From NCBI GenBank assembly GCA_024509875.1, contig JAMPIV010000589.1:1-64000 (forward strand): a stretch of DNA of 64,000 bases. Direction: 5' to 3'. The first letter of the stretch is position 1. Each line of letters begins with the position of its first letter. Shown here in pieces: positions 21,117 through 31,892 of this stretch. The DNA comes from Oreohelix idahoensis (Eukaryota > Mollusca > Gastropoda > Stylommatophora > Oreohelicidae). Both the position numbers and the translations under genes were made by a program. The notes beneath the pieces were generated by a model. The model saw only the letters and a list, made by a program, of their open reading frames with translations. It was not told the origin of the DNA and ran no database searches.

Positions 21117-22284
21117 TGTTGGGGCTGTATATTGATTGTTGATAGTGTTTTGTGTCAATCGTGCTGATTTCGCGAATATATAAAATCTGGATGCAGTAAG
21201 ATGCAAACTCAACGTAGGCACATCAACAAGTGCCAATACGGTGATAGTCAAACTCGTTACTTGAAAAGTTCATACATGGTTTATTAACATCACATCATAC
21301 GGGACGATACATTCAACGTGGACGGTTAATAGGTGATTCAACATGATGATAGTGGACGCATGTCCTCAATAAAAATTCAAATAAATAGTCTCAGAAGATT
21401 CCTCAAGTAAATTCTGACCAGGTCTCTGAGTGAATACATCAATAGTCATAAAGGTCATGAAGTAGATTAAGTACAATGTTATATTGATCACGGTTGACCT
21501 TTCCTCAAGGACAAGAGATTCTCATTATACTTGGTAGTATCTAAGATCCCGATCTTTAGTATTTTCATATATAAAGAAGTCCTCATCAACTAATCATAGT
21601 AGAACGTAGGTGCAGGTTCCTACTAAATACCTTCTAGGCATGTAAAGTTACTTAGGCATTGATACTTGAATAACCTCTTGTACGGCTTCCTAATAATTAG
21701 CCGTGACTGACCCCAACGGCTTCCTAATAATATATATATATATCGTAGATCCACGGTAGTTACCGACGATCTCTTTGATAGGCATTTACAGGCACATAAA
21801 AATACATCTTCAGCTGTGAATCCATTTCGGTAAGGCTAGTTACCTGACATCGACTAGATACTCACGACTTTGGAGAACAATCATTATTATTCTAATAAAT
21901 ACATACGTGGTTCTTCCAACGAATGAACACTCACGTGGACGACTACCGGCTACGACTGCTAATCCGCAGGACCGGGTCTAAAACATCAATACTTTACTCA
22001 AAACACGGGTTTCGAACTCCCAAAGCTTCCTTTGTAGGACTTGGGATTCTTGCTTCTCAAACCCACATATGACGTCAACCGACTGTCTAGATACACGTGC
22101 GGTCGGGATCACCCCTATACGCCTTAGTGCACAACCGTGCGCTAATGAAATCAAACTCACCAATAAGACTTACTCTCATGTAAGTAGGTGCGCAAAGTTT
22201 ATTACAGAGGTAGGACAACATATTAATAATATGAGACTACCTTCATCTGTAAAGGAGTGTAGAGGCCTACGAAAAGGCTCTACA
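21117..22284 (-). repeat. 5' LTR of element C
   Basis: 1168 bp, TG...CA, direct copy of 12953-14112. It carries an extra short duplication around CGGCTTCCTAATAAT near 21683-21730, absent from the other LTR. The promoter should lie here but I cannot place a TATA box with confidence. Confidence 0.92.
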
Positions 22285-22544
22285 TAGACATTTCAAAATC
22301 GGGTATGACCACCGTATGCAGCAAGGCATTCAAGACAGCGTAGACGCATCGAGTCCACAAGGGTCCGAAGAGTATCCTGAAGCAGAAATGCAGTCAGCTG
22401 TGCAACATCCATTGGCACGGGGTGATTTGTTGACAATCTTCGACCAAGGACATCCCAGAGGTGCTCAATTGGAGAAAGGTCAGGTGAATGAGCTGGCCAC
22501 GCCATCCTGATGATCCCATGTTGCTGAATAAACTCATTCACCAC
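22285..22544 (-). pseudogene. Tc1 transposase C-terminal part (left arm)
   Basis: The minus strand encodes the end of a DDE transposase: HSPDLSPIEHLWDVL with the third catalytic Glu, ending AAYGGHTRF and a stop. It nearly equals 27963-28200 of the right arm (about two residue changes in 64 in one overlapping frame). Sequence identity stops at 22544 in the middle of the gene. That is the inner breakpoint of the inverted duplication. The TAGAC at its start is the right target duplication of element C. Confidence 0.85.
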
Positions 22545-22566
22545 AATGTCCTAATGAAGTCATTCT

Positions 22567-22588
22567 CCCCCCCCCCCCCCCCCCCCCC
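22567..22588. repeat. Poly-C tract
   Basis: 22 consecutive C, next to the inner edge of the left arm. Possibly a weak point for assembly. Confidence 0.9.
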
Positions 22589-22589
22589 G

Positions 22590-22900
22590 GTCTCGTGGGT
22601 CGTGAGATCGGATGCCTAACCTTCTCGGATAAGGCCGAAAAAATAGAAGGTCCCGTGTGCAAGGTGCGCACGTTAAAAATCCCACGGCAGTTGGAAATCG
22701 TAAAGAGTAGGCCAATCAGGCCGCTGCCCTGGCAAAATTTTAAAATTAGAAACCTTCCCACCACAAAAATATTTATAGAATATGCGATTTCTATGTGCAC
22801 ACATTGAAATTCTCCCGGTGCTAGGCGTCTCGTGTCGACTACAAGCCCTGAACCTCTGCTAAGTTTATGTTCTCTGATACTAATCATTCCAGCTGTCTCT
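22590..22900 (-). repeat. Possible SINE-like repeat
   Basis: Contains GTGCGCACGTTAAAAATCCCAC and nearby blocks. They resemble the GCACGTTAAAGA-CCCA core common in dispersed repeats of marine and molluscan genomes. I see no clear A and B boxes. The class is inferred from resemblance only. Confidence 0.3.
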
Positions 22901-24637
22901 TCCAGCGACTCTTTTTCTCAGCAATTTTATGCCCTCTGAGTATACATTATAGTTCAGTGGATATGATAAAAATTCACCCTTACTTTGAGTTAGTCTGAGC
23001 GACAAGTATGTCTGGACAGCGGAGAATGCAATGGCTTGTGCCTGGGCGACCATGTCTAAATATACATATTACGAATGATAATATATATTTATACATGATG
23101 TCATCATCAACTCCTTGCTCCACTTGGAACTTGGAACTGCTTTTGGTTCTCTATGAGAAACCCGCATAAAGAAGTCACCAACTCTTTGCTGTGGTGGTTC
23201 ATTAATATATAATTTTCACATGCTGAGGTTACCAGTAGTTCAAAGATGTCAAATTCAAAGTATAAAATATATGTTACAACTTACCCCGACTGTTGGGAAA
23301 TCTAGACTTTTTGCTAAGTTGAATAGTCTTGGTAACTTGATAAAGATGCCTCGCTCACGCGTCTGAGGTATTATTTCTATTTAGAATCCCTCTGTGACTT
23401 GTGAGCGATTCTGTAGAATTGCGGTTTTCGTATAAATAATGTTTTTCTACTGATGTTTCAGAAGATGCTCCAATACGTTTTATAAGTTCAGAACTGACTC
23501 TATTCTTCCCTGGCTTTGTCTGGTTTATCTACTCTGACGAATTTGGAATGCAGTGTTGTATATCTTGAATGTGTTACGTTATATCGCAGTTTTCCTGTTC
23601 ACCTGGTATTCTGACCGGCTTCCAATCAGAACGAAAGTTTATTTCTTGCTCTCGTTTGATCCAATCTATAAGCAAGGAATGAAGTGGGTTGGGGCGTCAG
23701 TTCTTACCTTCAACCTCGTGTTTTAAAATATTATTTAAAAATTTGAACACGTCTTCATCACTATCTATGGCATAGATCCTTCCGTTGCTCTTAGGTAACG
23801 TTTCAAATCAGATTTGTAACCTAATTCCTGCAAGATAGTGCATTGCCCATAATGTCTTCTCAGACAGGTTTCTCGTGTAATAATTATTACAGAAACTTCT
23901 GGAGTGATTATGCATCGCCTTTCCCCCGTTTACAGGACAGGTAATCTTAAACATGTCGCTGATGCAGACACACCCAAATTGGCTTTCATTGTATTCTCCG
24001 CCAAAGTGTCTGAACGCGTTTGTGATGAACACTCACCCAGATGGACATTATTGTCTGGCAGAAATGAATTACGTAGAAAGTCAACAAATACTTTCCAGTT
24101 TACCGTATCATGACCGTCGTTTATCTGCATGAGTTCAAAACGCTCGGCGATTACAATTTTAATCTGCCGGCATGTCTATTATCCGTGAAATGACACGTAG
24201 TATAAAAAGAGGTAACCAAATCTAAGGAGTCGCGGGTCGCAATTTTATGTGTGAAAAAATGGAGAAATAAATAGATAATGTAGGAGAGAGAAAAAAAATA
24301 CGAAACTGAGAACTACCAATTATGTGACAATTACTGTGCTCTGGTTCTGGGCTTTCCCAAGGAATCCTCACGTCCTAAAAAGAGCCCCTTTTCAGCTCTC
24401 CCTACCTACTATGGGGTCCGTATTGAGATCTTCCTGCTCCCAAGCCAACCAGGTAAAAAGCCAGAGTTAGTCTGGGGCTCAAGTGACTCCTCCAAGCTTA
24501 GTGTGCAATGTTGGGTTCACAACATGTTTCACCACGACGGAATCTCTGGATGTTTGTGGATGATTACAAGAGTCAATGAGTGCGTAATTAGCATCCACAT
24601 CCATTTGCTAAAACATTGTGTTTAGCTGGTGGCCATA
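22901..24637. other. Unassigned spacer of the inverted duplication
   Basis: About 1.7 kb in which I find no gene, no coding similarity and no clear repeat. Short ORFs (for example 23808-24130, both strands) look like chance. Confidence 0.4.
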
Positions 24638-24639
24638 TA

Positions 24640-24690
24640 CAGAAATTGCCAAATATACTATTCGTCAAAAGTCAAGGGCCACCCTATTAT
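24640..24690 (+). repeat. 5' terminal inverted repeat of the Tc1-like element
   Basis: TA, then CAGAAATTGCC..., then CGTCAAAAGTCAAGGGCCAC. It pairs with the inverted 3' copy at about 29795-29844. The outermost part is less conserved than the inner 20 bases. Confidence 0.75.
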
Positions 24691-25024
24691 TTTCAATACA
24701 CTTTTATATAAGTGCATAGAATGATTAAATGAAGGAAGTTTTTAGTAAAAATGGGTGCAATATCTTCCTCTGACAGTCCTCTATGCACGTTAAGCATAAA
24801 AACAACTCACCGACAACTATGGTGATCACGTGCAATTTGGTCTGTTGACCATAAATTCACATTTTTAATCTGTTTTTTTTTTCAAACTTCCGTACAACCA
24901 AACAAGTGAAGTAATCGTGCTGATTGACATTCCACGTTCAATGGCGACTTTTCGTGAACAGAGTTCACTCTTAATTTGTTTTACAATCAGCAGACTTAGG
25001 GTAGTTTCATCACTTGCAAAAACC

Positions 25025-25081
25025 ATGCCTCCAAGAAGAAGTCTTGACACCTTACAAAGAATGAGGGCTATAGCGTGTGTT
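25025..25081 (+). pseudogene. Tc1 transposase N-terminus, 5' of the LINE insertion
   Basis: The ATG at 25025 opens MPPRRSLDTLQRMRAIACV, a usual Tc1 transposase start. It stops at the I-like LINE insertion. The next codon of the transposase is found at 27264 in the same frame once one copy of the 10-bp duplication is ignored. Confidence 0.8.
25072..25081. repeat. Target-site duplication of the I-like LINE (left)
   Basis: AGCGTGTGTT, repeated exactly at 27254-27263. Confidence 0.9.
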
Positions 25082-27253
25082 CTTCTTCTTCTTCTTGCGA
25101 TCGCATCTTTGATGATTACACCGTCAGACGAGTTCTCATGATGAATTCGACTGTTGTTTGAAGTTCCTCTTTTACTCCATATAGTTATCTGTCCCTGCCG
25201 ATCGAGAGTGTGATAGTCGTCTTTGGGTTGGTTCTGTTCTCTTCTGATAGTCTGGATAGCTCTCTTTTTCTCAAAGTATGTGACTTCATTATCTTATTGT
25301 TCACATTCTCCTCCCTTTTTTGCAAGTTTATCTGCCTTTTCATTTCCGGGTACACCACAATGAGATGGTACCCACTGAAGTATGGTTCTCTTTTTGGCAG
25401 CTACCTTGTTTAGTTCATTTCTCAGATGTGGGAGTTTACCACCCTTGAGAGCTTGCAGGACAGACAGTGCATCTGTGAGGATGACTACCTGGTGGCAGTC
25501 AGAGTTGGTGTTATAAATCATATTTGCAGCTTGCTCTAGAGCTTGAACCTCAGCTGTATAGTTGGAACAGAATTTACCAGTGGGAATGTGCCTAGTCTCA
25601 TAGTGGTTGTCAGGATATGAGATAAAGATACCGGCACCTCCATTCCTAACAGCATTAGTTGCTGATCCATCTGTATAGGCATGTATCCATGATTGATCGG
25701 GATAGCTTTCTTGGATCATACTCAATGTAGCAGTTCGTTTTTGCAGATCATTATACTCACATCCACTTGTGAGACCACTGACTGATGTATTAATTTGGAG
25801 GGCACTGCTGGCCTGCTCCCATGGTACAGGGTATAGGGTGGGCTTCAGTGGTGTTGTCTTCATGGATAGGTCTTCTTGATGCTGTCTTATAAGTCTTTTC
25901 CCCCGATGCACAAAGCTGCTACGCTTTAGACGTCCCAATGCCAGATCATCTAGTCTTGCCTTCATTGTGTGCATTGGCATACTGTTGTACTTTTCCATCT
26001 GGATCATGGTTTTTGTGTCTCTTCTATGGGACAATGTCTGTAATCCAGCAACCTTCTGCATCTCTGTTATTGGTGTAGTTTTCATGGCTCCTGTAATGAG
26101 CCTGAGAGCTTGATTTTGCACCTTGTCCAAAGACTGCAGATGTGAGTTAGCAGCTGATGACCATGCTGCTGAGCTAAACTCTAAGTGTGGTCTTATTACT
26201 CCATTATAAATCTTCTTTAGATTTCGTTCATTTGCTCCCCAGTTGGTACCTGCTAATTTTCTGAGTATGCCTAGTCGTCTTCGGGCCTTTCCTTCTGCAT
26301 TTTCAATATGCTTATTTCATGTAAGCCTTTGGTCAAATGTCACCCCAAGATAGGTGGGGTAGCTTTCTTCCTTGATCACGGTTGTCCCTAGGTGTATGTT
26401 AGCTGATTTGTCCTTGGGGGCGAGGGAGAACAGTGTTGTGGAGGTTTTGTCTGTGTTTATTGTGACAAGCCATTTCTCTGCCCATGACACTAGCATGTCT
26501 GCTGCCTGCTGCATTCTATAATTTGCTGTGGTGACATTTTCATCAGCGCACCAGAGTACTAGGTCATCTGCATATAAGGCAGCTTTCACTCCTGCAGGGA
26601 GATCTTTCACCAGGTCATTGATGTAAACAAGGAAGAGTGTTGGGGAAATTACTCCTCCTTGAGAAACCCCCTGATGGAGCAACACTTTTCTGCTCTGCAG
26701 ACCGTCAAGAGTGACTCTAGTTCTCCTGTTATGCAAATATGACTGGATCCATTTCATCATGTTGCCTTGGATTCCACTTCTCCTAAGTTTTGCAATGAGG
26801 CCATCTTTCCACACCTTGTCAAAGGCCTGCTTGAAGTCGACCCAGATCGTTAGGACCTTTTTCTTCTCCTGGAAGGCATCTTCTATTGCTTGAGACAAGT
26901 AAGTAACTTGGTCTTCTATATTGTAGCATTCTCTAAATCCAGCTTGTTCCGGCACCAGGATCTGCTCAGACTCTAAATACCATTTCAATCTGTGGTTGAC
27001 TATTCGCTCCATAGTCTTCCCAACACAGCTTGTGAGACTGATTGGCCGATAACTTGCAGCCTCGGTCTTACATTTCCCTTTCTTTAGTATGGGTATTGTG
27101 ATGGTTTCTCTCCATACTTAGGGTACCGTTCCTTTCAACCAGCTGTGGTTGAATATCTCAAGCAGTTTTGTCCTTGCTGCTGAGCTCAGATTTACTAGCA
27201 TTTCGTTGCTGATTTTGTCTGGGCCGGGTGACTTTTGAAACTTAAGCTTGGAG
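25082..27253 (-). mobile_element. I-like LINE with RNase H, 5'-truncated
   Basis: Minus-strand insertion with a perfect 10-bp target duplication and a 3' tail of (AAG)n at 25082-25098. It carries RT and an RNase H domain after RT. That combination is typical of I-group LINEs (Nimbus of Biomphalaria is a molluscan example I recall). The 5' end is cut just upstream of the RT N-terminal SPGPD-like block. No endonuclease remains. Confidence 0.85.
25294..27230 (-). pseudogene. RT and RNase H polyprotein of the I-like LINE
   Basis: A single reading frame from about 27012 to 25294, with one stop (26317-26319, TGA where Trp is expected after QRLT). A second stop, TAA, lies near 27118. RT blocks: YRPISLTSCVGKTMERI (out of the annotated ORF), VDFKQAFDKVW (motif A), QGGVISPTLFLVYINDL, and ALYADDLVLW (catalytic YADD). 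RNase H follows: AYTDGSATNA (Asp), NYTAEVQALEQ (Glu), VILTDALSVL (Asp), and WVPSHCGVPGNEKADKLA (His and Asp). The damage is by substitution, unlike the homopolymer breaks in the LTR elements. Confidence 0.88.
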
Positions 27254-27263
27254 AGCGTGTGTT
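27254..27263. repeat. Target-site duplication of the I-like LINE (right)
   Basis: AGCGTGTGTT, exact copy of 25072-25081. The Tc1 frame resumes just after it. Confidence 0.9.
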
Positions 27264-28202
27264 GAAAGTGGTTTATCTGTCCGTGAGGTTGCTAGACGGC
27301 TTGCAGTGTCACACTCTACTATCCAAAACATTTTGGAGAGATTTCAGGCCACAGGAAGTGTGGAGGATCGCCACCGGCCAGGTCGCCCTAAATGCACCAA
27401 TAAACATGATGACCGGTACCTCTTGTTGTCAGCCCTGCGCCATCGAACAGTGACTTGTTCCACTCTAAGATGTCAGCTGAGACAAACTGTAAACGTTAAT
27501 GTCAGTCAAAGCACCATTCGCAGACGTTTACATGAATTTGGACTGGCTGCTCGACGTCCTGCAGTCAGAATCCCTCTTACTCCTGCTCATCGCAGAGCCC
27601 GTGTTGCTTGGTGTCGCGAGCACATCCGATGGACAAGGCAACAATGAAGTCAAGTTCTCTTCACTGATGAATCTCGCTTCACTGCGTCATTCAATGATGG
27701 CAGGATTCGAGTTTGGAGACGACCAAGAGAGCGATTTACTGATGACACAATTCGAGAGGTGGATCGTTATGGTAGGGGTTCTGTCATGGCCTGGGGAGTC
27801 TTCTACAAACACGGCAGGATCCCACTCTACATCATCCAAGGCAACTTGACCGGCCCAAGATACCAGAACGAAATCTTGAGACCAATTGTTCAGCCTGCTC
27901 TGGAGGCCATAGGTGGTAATGCCATCCTCCAAGATGATAACGCTCGACCCCATCGAGCTCGTGTGGTGAATGAGTTTATTCAGCAACATGGGATCATCAG
28001 GATGGCGTGGCCAGCTCATTCACCTGACCTTTCTCCGATTGAGCACCTCTGGGATGTCCTTGGTCGAAGATTGTCAACAAATCACCCCCTGCCAATGGAT
28101 GTTGCACAGCTGACTGCATTTCTGCTTCAGGATACTCTTCGGACCCTTGTGGACTCGATGCGTCTACGCTGTCTTGAATGCCTTGCTGCATACGGTGGTC
28201 AT
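27264..28202 (+). pseudogene. Tc1 transposase, main part
   Basis: Continues the start at 25025. An N-terminal helix-turn-helix (SGLSVREVARRLAVSHSTIQ) is followed by a GRPR-like motif (RHRPGRPK) and a second helix-turn-helix. The first catalytic Asp is in LFTDESRF, the second in LQDDNARPHRA and the Glu in SPDLSPIEHLWD (DD34E type). The codon before SQVLFTDE is TGA (27645-27647) where Trp is usual, a single nonsense change. The frame is otherwise open to AAYGGH, where it is joined to LINE sequence. The family cuts and pastes at TA. Confidence 0.9.
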
Positions 28203-28514
28203 GGTCTTAATGCTCATTTCTCCCTTTCGTTTACTTTGTTTCTTGCATGATGTTGGGCAGTTCCTAGGCTGTGTACCTCTTTCAGTTGTTCTCTTGATTG
28301 TAAGCAGGTAGTGATCACTTCCAATCTCTGGCCTCCTCCAGACTCTAGCATCCCGGACATATTTGAATGAGCTCCTCCTAATTATGGCATAGTCGATCAC
28401 TGACTTCTCATTCTTTGTTGGTTCACATCTAGTGTAAGCATGTATGCGCTTATGGGGGAACTTTGTGTTTGTAATGATCAGATTCTGCTCACTGCAGAAT
28501 CTGAAGAGTCGCTT
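28203..28514 (-). pseudogene. LINE endonuclease end, right-arm copy
   Basis: The minus strand carries IDYAIIRRSSF and EIGSDHYLLTI, as in the left arm but with small changes. It is cut at 28203, where it joins the Tc1 transposase. Confidence 0.8.
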
Positions 28515-29506
28515 TCCAGCTGAGTGAAAAGGCCCTTGAGTACAAGAGTGAGATCCATCTTTGTTTCATAGATCTGGAAAAGGCGTTTGGTAGGGTCCCC
28601 TGGAGCAAACTTTGGGACTGTTTGGCAAGGAAGAATATTCCAGCACCTCTGATTCATGCTATACAGAGCTTCTACAAGTCTTGCAGAAATTATGTGAGGA
28701 CAGCAAACTATAAGTCAGAAGAGTTCAGGACCACCACTGGTATAAGACAAGGTGATATCCTGTCACCTTATCTTTTCATACTCCATACATTGATGGACGA
28801 TGTCATCAAGGCATGTAAGGAGAGAACAAGAAAGTATTCAGTGGGGTACTGGAAGATGAGACAGGTCTGTATTTCAGAGCTAGCATTTGCTGATGATGTT
28901 GTCATGATTGCTAAATCAGAGACACATCTCCAATCCAATCTGCAAGTCTGGAAGGAAGAGCTGGAGAAGAGAGGGATGGTCATAAGCAGCTCTAAAACAA
29001 AATCCATGGTGATATCACGAGAAGAAAGAAGACATCAGATTAAGTTGGGAAAACAGGTCCTGGAGCAGGTCGACCACTTTAAATATCTCGGAGCTATTAT
29101 AGACCGAAAGGGAGGCATCAAAGAAGAGTTGGCCACTCGAAAAGCAGCGGCTGGGAGACTTTTGCAGGCCATAAATCGAGGATTCCTCAGGAAGAAAGAG
29201 GTTGGTATGAAAACGATGATGGCTGTATACCGCTCCACCTATGGCCCAGTCTTGACATATGGATGCGAGTCATGGGCAATGACTACAACCCACAAAAGCC
29301 AGATCCAAACCTCAGAAATGAGGTATCTGAGGAAGGTGGTTGAAGTAACAAGAAGAGACATGGTCCGCAACCAGACGATACGTCAAGACCTAAAATGTCA
29401 CCCGCTGCAGACCCAAGTAGAACAGTCCCAACTAAGATGGTTTGGCCATGTCTGCAGAATGGGAGAAGATCGGCTACCACGACAAGCATGGGAAACAAAG
29501 ATCTAG
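28515..29506 (+). pseudogene. LINE reverse transcriptase, right-arm copy
   Basis: The more complete of the two copies. It carries the CFIDLEKAF block (with Gly in place of Asp in the FD position: LEKAFG), GIRQGDILSPYLF, LAFADDVVMIA with the FADD box, HFKYLGAIID, YGCESWAMTTT and, unlike the left copy, WFGHVCRMGEDRLPRQAW. A stop after ETKI precedes the usual GRPR tail. It has a two-residue insertion (HT) after LFIL. Loss of the motif A Asp suggests it is inactive even without truncation. Confidence 0.85.
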
Positions 29507-29697
29507 GGATCCAGACCCCCAGGACGACCGAGAGTCCGCTGGAAGGACAACATTAGACAATCTTTGAAGGACCGAGGACTAGAATGATACCAGGCCAGGA
29601 AGAAGACAGCTGATAGAATAGCCTGGCGCTCTCTCTTCCAAACCTCTACACCTCACGGTAGAAGAAGAACGACTAAGTAAGTAAGTTTCCATTTCTT

Positions 29698-29844
29698 TAC
29701 GTGGCATGTCAATTTGGTATTCAATAAATGCCGTTTTGACTGATACCAATTACGTTTATATCAGATTTGTTTTATGGTTTAAACCAAGATTTTTCTAAGT
29801 GGCCCTTGACTTTTGACGAGAAAGATTGCCCAAAGTGGAGACTG
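29698..29844 (+). repeat. 3' end of the Tc1-like element (right arm)
   Basis: Tc1 3' UTR and terminal repeat, ending GTGGAGACTG and followed by TA. Inverted copy of 10861-11007. Confidence 0.8.
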
Positions 29845-29846
29845 TA

Positions 29847-30240
29847 TAAAAAAAAATAAAACTTGTACAATCTTACTTGATCAGAAAGACATATCAAACA
29901 GATGGGCAGAGTATTTAAAAGAACTAGAGGCCAACAGAGGCAATAAACCATTGCTATATGAGGGCCTAAACATTCTCAAATCAAAAGTAGAGTAAACATT
30001 CCTGGCATTGAGAGAAATGCTACAGAAAAGCCATAATGACAAAATACATAGTAACACCTGAACCCGAGCATACACAGAGGGATCAGCAACAAATGCAACA
30101 AAAGATGGTGGTGGAGGTGTGCTTCTGCGCTTAAGCACTGGTACACAAAAAAGAGATGTCAGTAGTAACAGAAAAACTTTCATGTAACTTCAAAGCAGAG
30201 ACATACATATATATCACAACATACAGGCGACGAGCGATTG
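29847..30240 (+). pseudogene. LINE linker and RNase H scraps (right arm)
   Basis: LDQKDISNRWAEYLKELE near 29875-29930, then TEGSATNATKDGGGGV near 30076-30120. These are the two old LINE pieces also found, inverted, at 10440-10858. Both are broken. Confidence 0.55.
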
Positions 30241-30639
30241 TTAACAACCCACGTGCAATACTGCTACATCGTCGCCAGCTCCATAAATGAACATACTGCA
30301 AGGTGTAAATGTACTGCTAATGAAATATATACATTTGTTCACACATGATTTTTTATTTGTACCAATTAACGTAAAAATGAAGCCTTTCATTATCCATACT
30401 AGGAAATGTTGTGGAGTGTTACACCTGTGAAAAACTGCATACAAATAAAATGATTTAATGTTGTAGTCTTACCTATGTTTGTGCCAAGGCCCTCGAGTAT
30501 GTGATGTTGGGTTACATCTATCTGGAAAATAATAATTGCTGTTCATTAAGGCGAACCATTACATCTATTTTGTAATATTTATTATAACTTACTAAATAGT
30601 TAAATAGTTCATCTTCTACCTTGGGGTGTAAAGATTTGC
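30241..30639. other. Unassigned stretch in the right arm
   Basis: Inverted copy of about 10090-10439, nearly identical. No gene seen. Confidence 0.4.
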
Positions 30640-30980
30640 TAGAGAGAGAGCACCATACTATCCTATCGGCTGTCTTCCTCTTGGCCTGGTTCTAGTCCAA
30701 TACTTCAGAGATTGTCCAATATTGTTCTCCCAGAGGACTATGAGTCGTCCTGGAGCCCAGTTTCCCCTACTTGTCGTGGTAGCCGATCTTCTTCCATTCT
30801 GCAGCCATGGCCAAACCATCTTTGTTGGGACTGTTCTACTTGGGTCTGCATGGACTGGGTTTTGAGGCCTTGCCGTATCGTTTGGTTGCGTACCATGTCT
30901 CTTTGTTACTTCATATATTCTTCGTTTCCGTCAGAGCCATGATTTCTAAATTTGCTTTCCTCATCTACTCCACCAGCTCC
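30640..30980 (-). pseudogene. 3' end of the APE-type LINE (right-arm copy of 9785-10115)
   Basis: Same 5'-truncated LINE tail in inverted orientation. Stops and shifts present. Confidence 0.65.
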
Positions 30981-31382
30981 TCTTTTTCCCATTAATACTC
31001 CTAATATTCCTTGATCCATAAATCGCCGTCCGTTATTCAGGCCAGTTCGTCTCCTTTAAGGTCAGCACTGGTTTTTTTTTTTTTTTTTGGTCTCTGTCGT
31101 ATCTTGTAATCAATTTTTTAAAACAAACAGGTGATAGGCCTGTTGTTCATTTGCAAGGCGAAAGGGCTGCCTCCTGACGGCCTTCATGCATGCCGTCTTT
31201 CCTCACTTTTTTCAACCGAGTTTGGGACTGGTTTAGGTGGAGTCGAAATATTTCTTATGCTGTAACAAATAATTAGTGACTGATGCTTTGAATAACATTT
31301 AGGAATTGTTAACAGCCAAGCAAATTTGATTTTAAATAACTCATGTTGTGTTCATTTTCTGTGGCTCAATTGCATATTACCA
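30981..31382. other. LINE 3' tail region, right arm
   Basis: Inverted copy of about 9361-9700, including a poly-T run near 31073. No gene. Confidence 0.4.
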
Positions 31383-31892
31383 ATATTTAATAATGTCCTA
31401 CAATTATATTGGGCGGGCGGGACACTGTATGGTAGGTTATTGTTACTGTGATGTTGCAAACCCCGCCACAAACATCGAAGGGTATGAATGTCAAGAGTTC
31501 CTGTTGCGCGATATTTGTATACACGCTGGATGCATCCTCTCTGCTCGTCCATCTCTGCTGGTCTTGTTTGATGCTAAATTCCAGCAGTCTTAGCCTTGAT
31601 GACCCATCGATTGCAGTGTCATTCACTAATAGGCCATCATTAATTGCTCTCAGTATGTCTCCCTTCTCTACATCTAATGCACCTTCTATATGTGCTCTCA
31701 AAACTAGTCTGTCTGTCCTTTCATTGCCGCGTACCTTTGCATGACCAGGACAGTAGATCCAGTCCAGTTTTAGAAGATTTTAGGCTTCTATGGAGGTTTT
31801 ACATTCATGCAGTAGTCATCCATTGGACTTCCCAAAGCATGGATTGTCCTATACTGTAACTGCCCCTGTTAATGAAGTTTCAGACAACTGCG
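31383..31892 (-). pseudogene. RNase H-type LINE fragment, right arm
   Basis: The minus strand carries the same 90-residue stretch (RAHIEGALDVEKGDILRAIN) as 8955-9191, and upstream CPGHAKVRGNE in a nearby frame. It differs at the C-terminus, where a stretch of about 80 bases in the left arm is replaced by a shorter one. It is cut by LTR element D at 31893. Confidence 0.65.

Larger units (their letters stand above)
12953..22284 (-). mobile_element. LTR element C, complete Gmr1-like Ty3/gypsy retrotransposon (9.3 kb)
   Basis: Two direct LTRs (12953-14112 and 21117-22284) begin TGTTGGGGCTG and end GGCTCTACA, with a 5-bp TAGAC duplication on either side. On the minus strand it carries gag, protease, integrase, RT and RNase H, in that order. 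The LTRs differ by few bases, an (AT)n length change and one short duplication in the right copy, so insertion is fairly recent. It sits in the left arm only, inside the Tc1 3' UTR, so it arrived after the inverted duplication. Three frame breaks all fall in or beside short homopolymers. Confidence 0.92.
7901..22544 (+). repeat. Left arm of a large inverted duplication
   Basis: Read on the opposite strand, this stretch is repeated at 27963-47968 in the same order. From outside in it shares: unique DNA at 7901-8330, RNase H LINE fragments, a LINE 3' end, an RNase H start, a LINE linker, the Tc1 3' end, the twin-primed LINE with the same internal inversion point, and the Tc1 transposase C-terminus. 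Where I compared about 130 bases (around 10260-10400) I saw two differences. This arm also carries LTR element C, absent from the other arm. The inner edge lies inside the Tc1 transposase, where the sequence diverges after CTCATTCACCAC. Confidence 0.85.
28203..29684 (+). mobile_element. APE-type LINE with 5' inversion, right-arm copy
   Basis: Inverted twin of 11021-12859. The endonuclease/linker segment is on the minus strand (28203-28514) and RT on the plus strand (28515-29506), with the same internal junction as the left copy. It ends with (TAAG)n at about 29672-29684 and the target duplication GTTTCCATTTCTT (29685-29697). The outer part of the inverted segment is deleted. Confidence 0.85.
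24640..29844 (+). mobile_element. Tc1-like DNA transposon with two nested LINEs (right arm)
   Basis: Flanked by TA (24638-24639 and 29845-29846), with CAG...CTG ends and a shared internal terminal-repeat block CGTCAAAAGTCAAGGGCCAC. Removing the I-like LINE (25082-27253) and the APE-type LINE (28203-29684) leaves roughly 1.5 kb, a normal Tc1 size given the deletion. At 28203 the transposase end, part of the 3' UTR and part of the nested LINE are gone, about 490 bp relative to the left arm. The transposase is dead: split by a LINE, with one premature TGA. Confidence 0.88.

Noticed and set aside
29035..29498. Minus-strand frames over the LINE RT
   Set aside because: Antisense shadows of the RT frame at 28515-29506; the same applies to 11207-11914.
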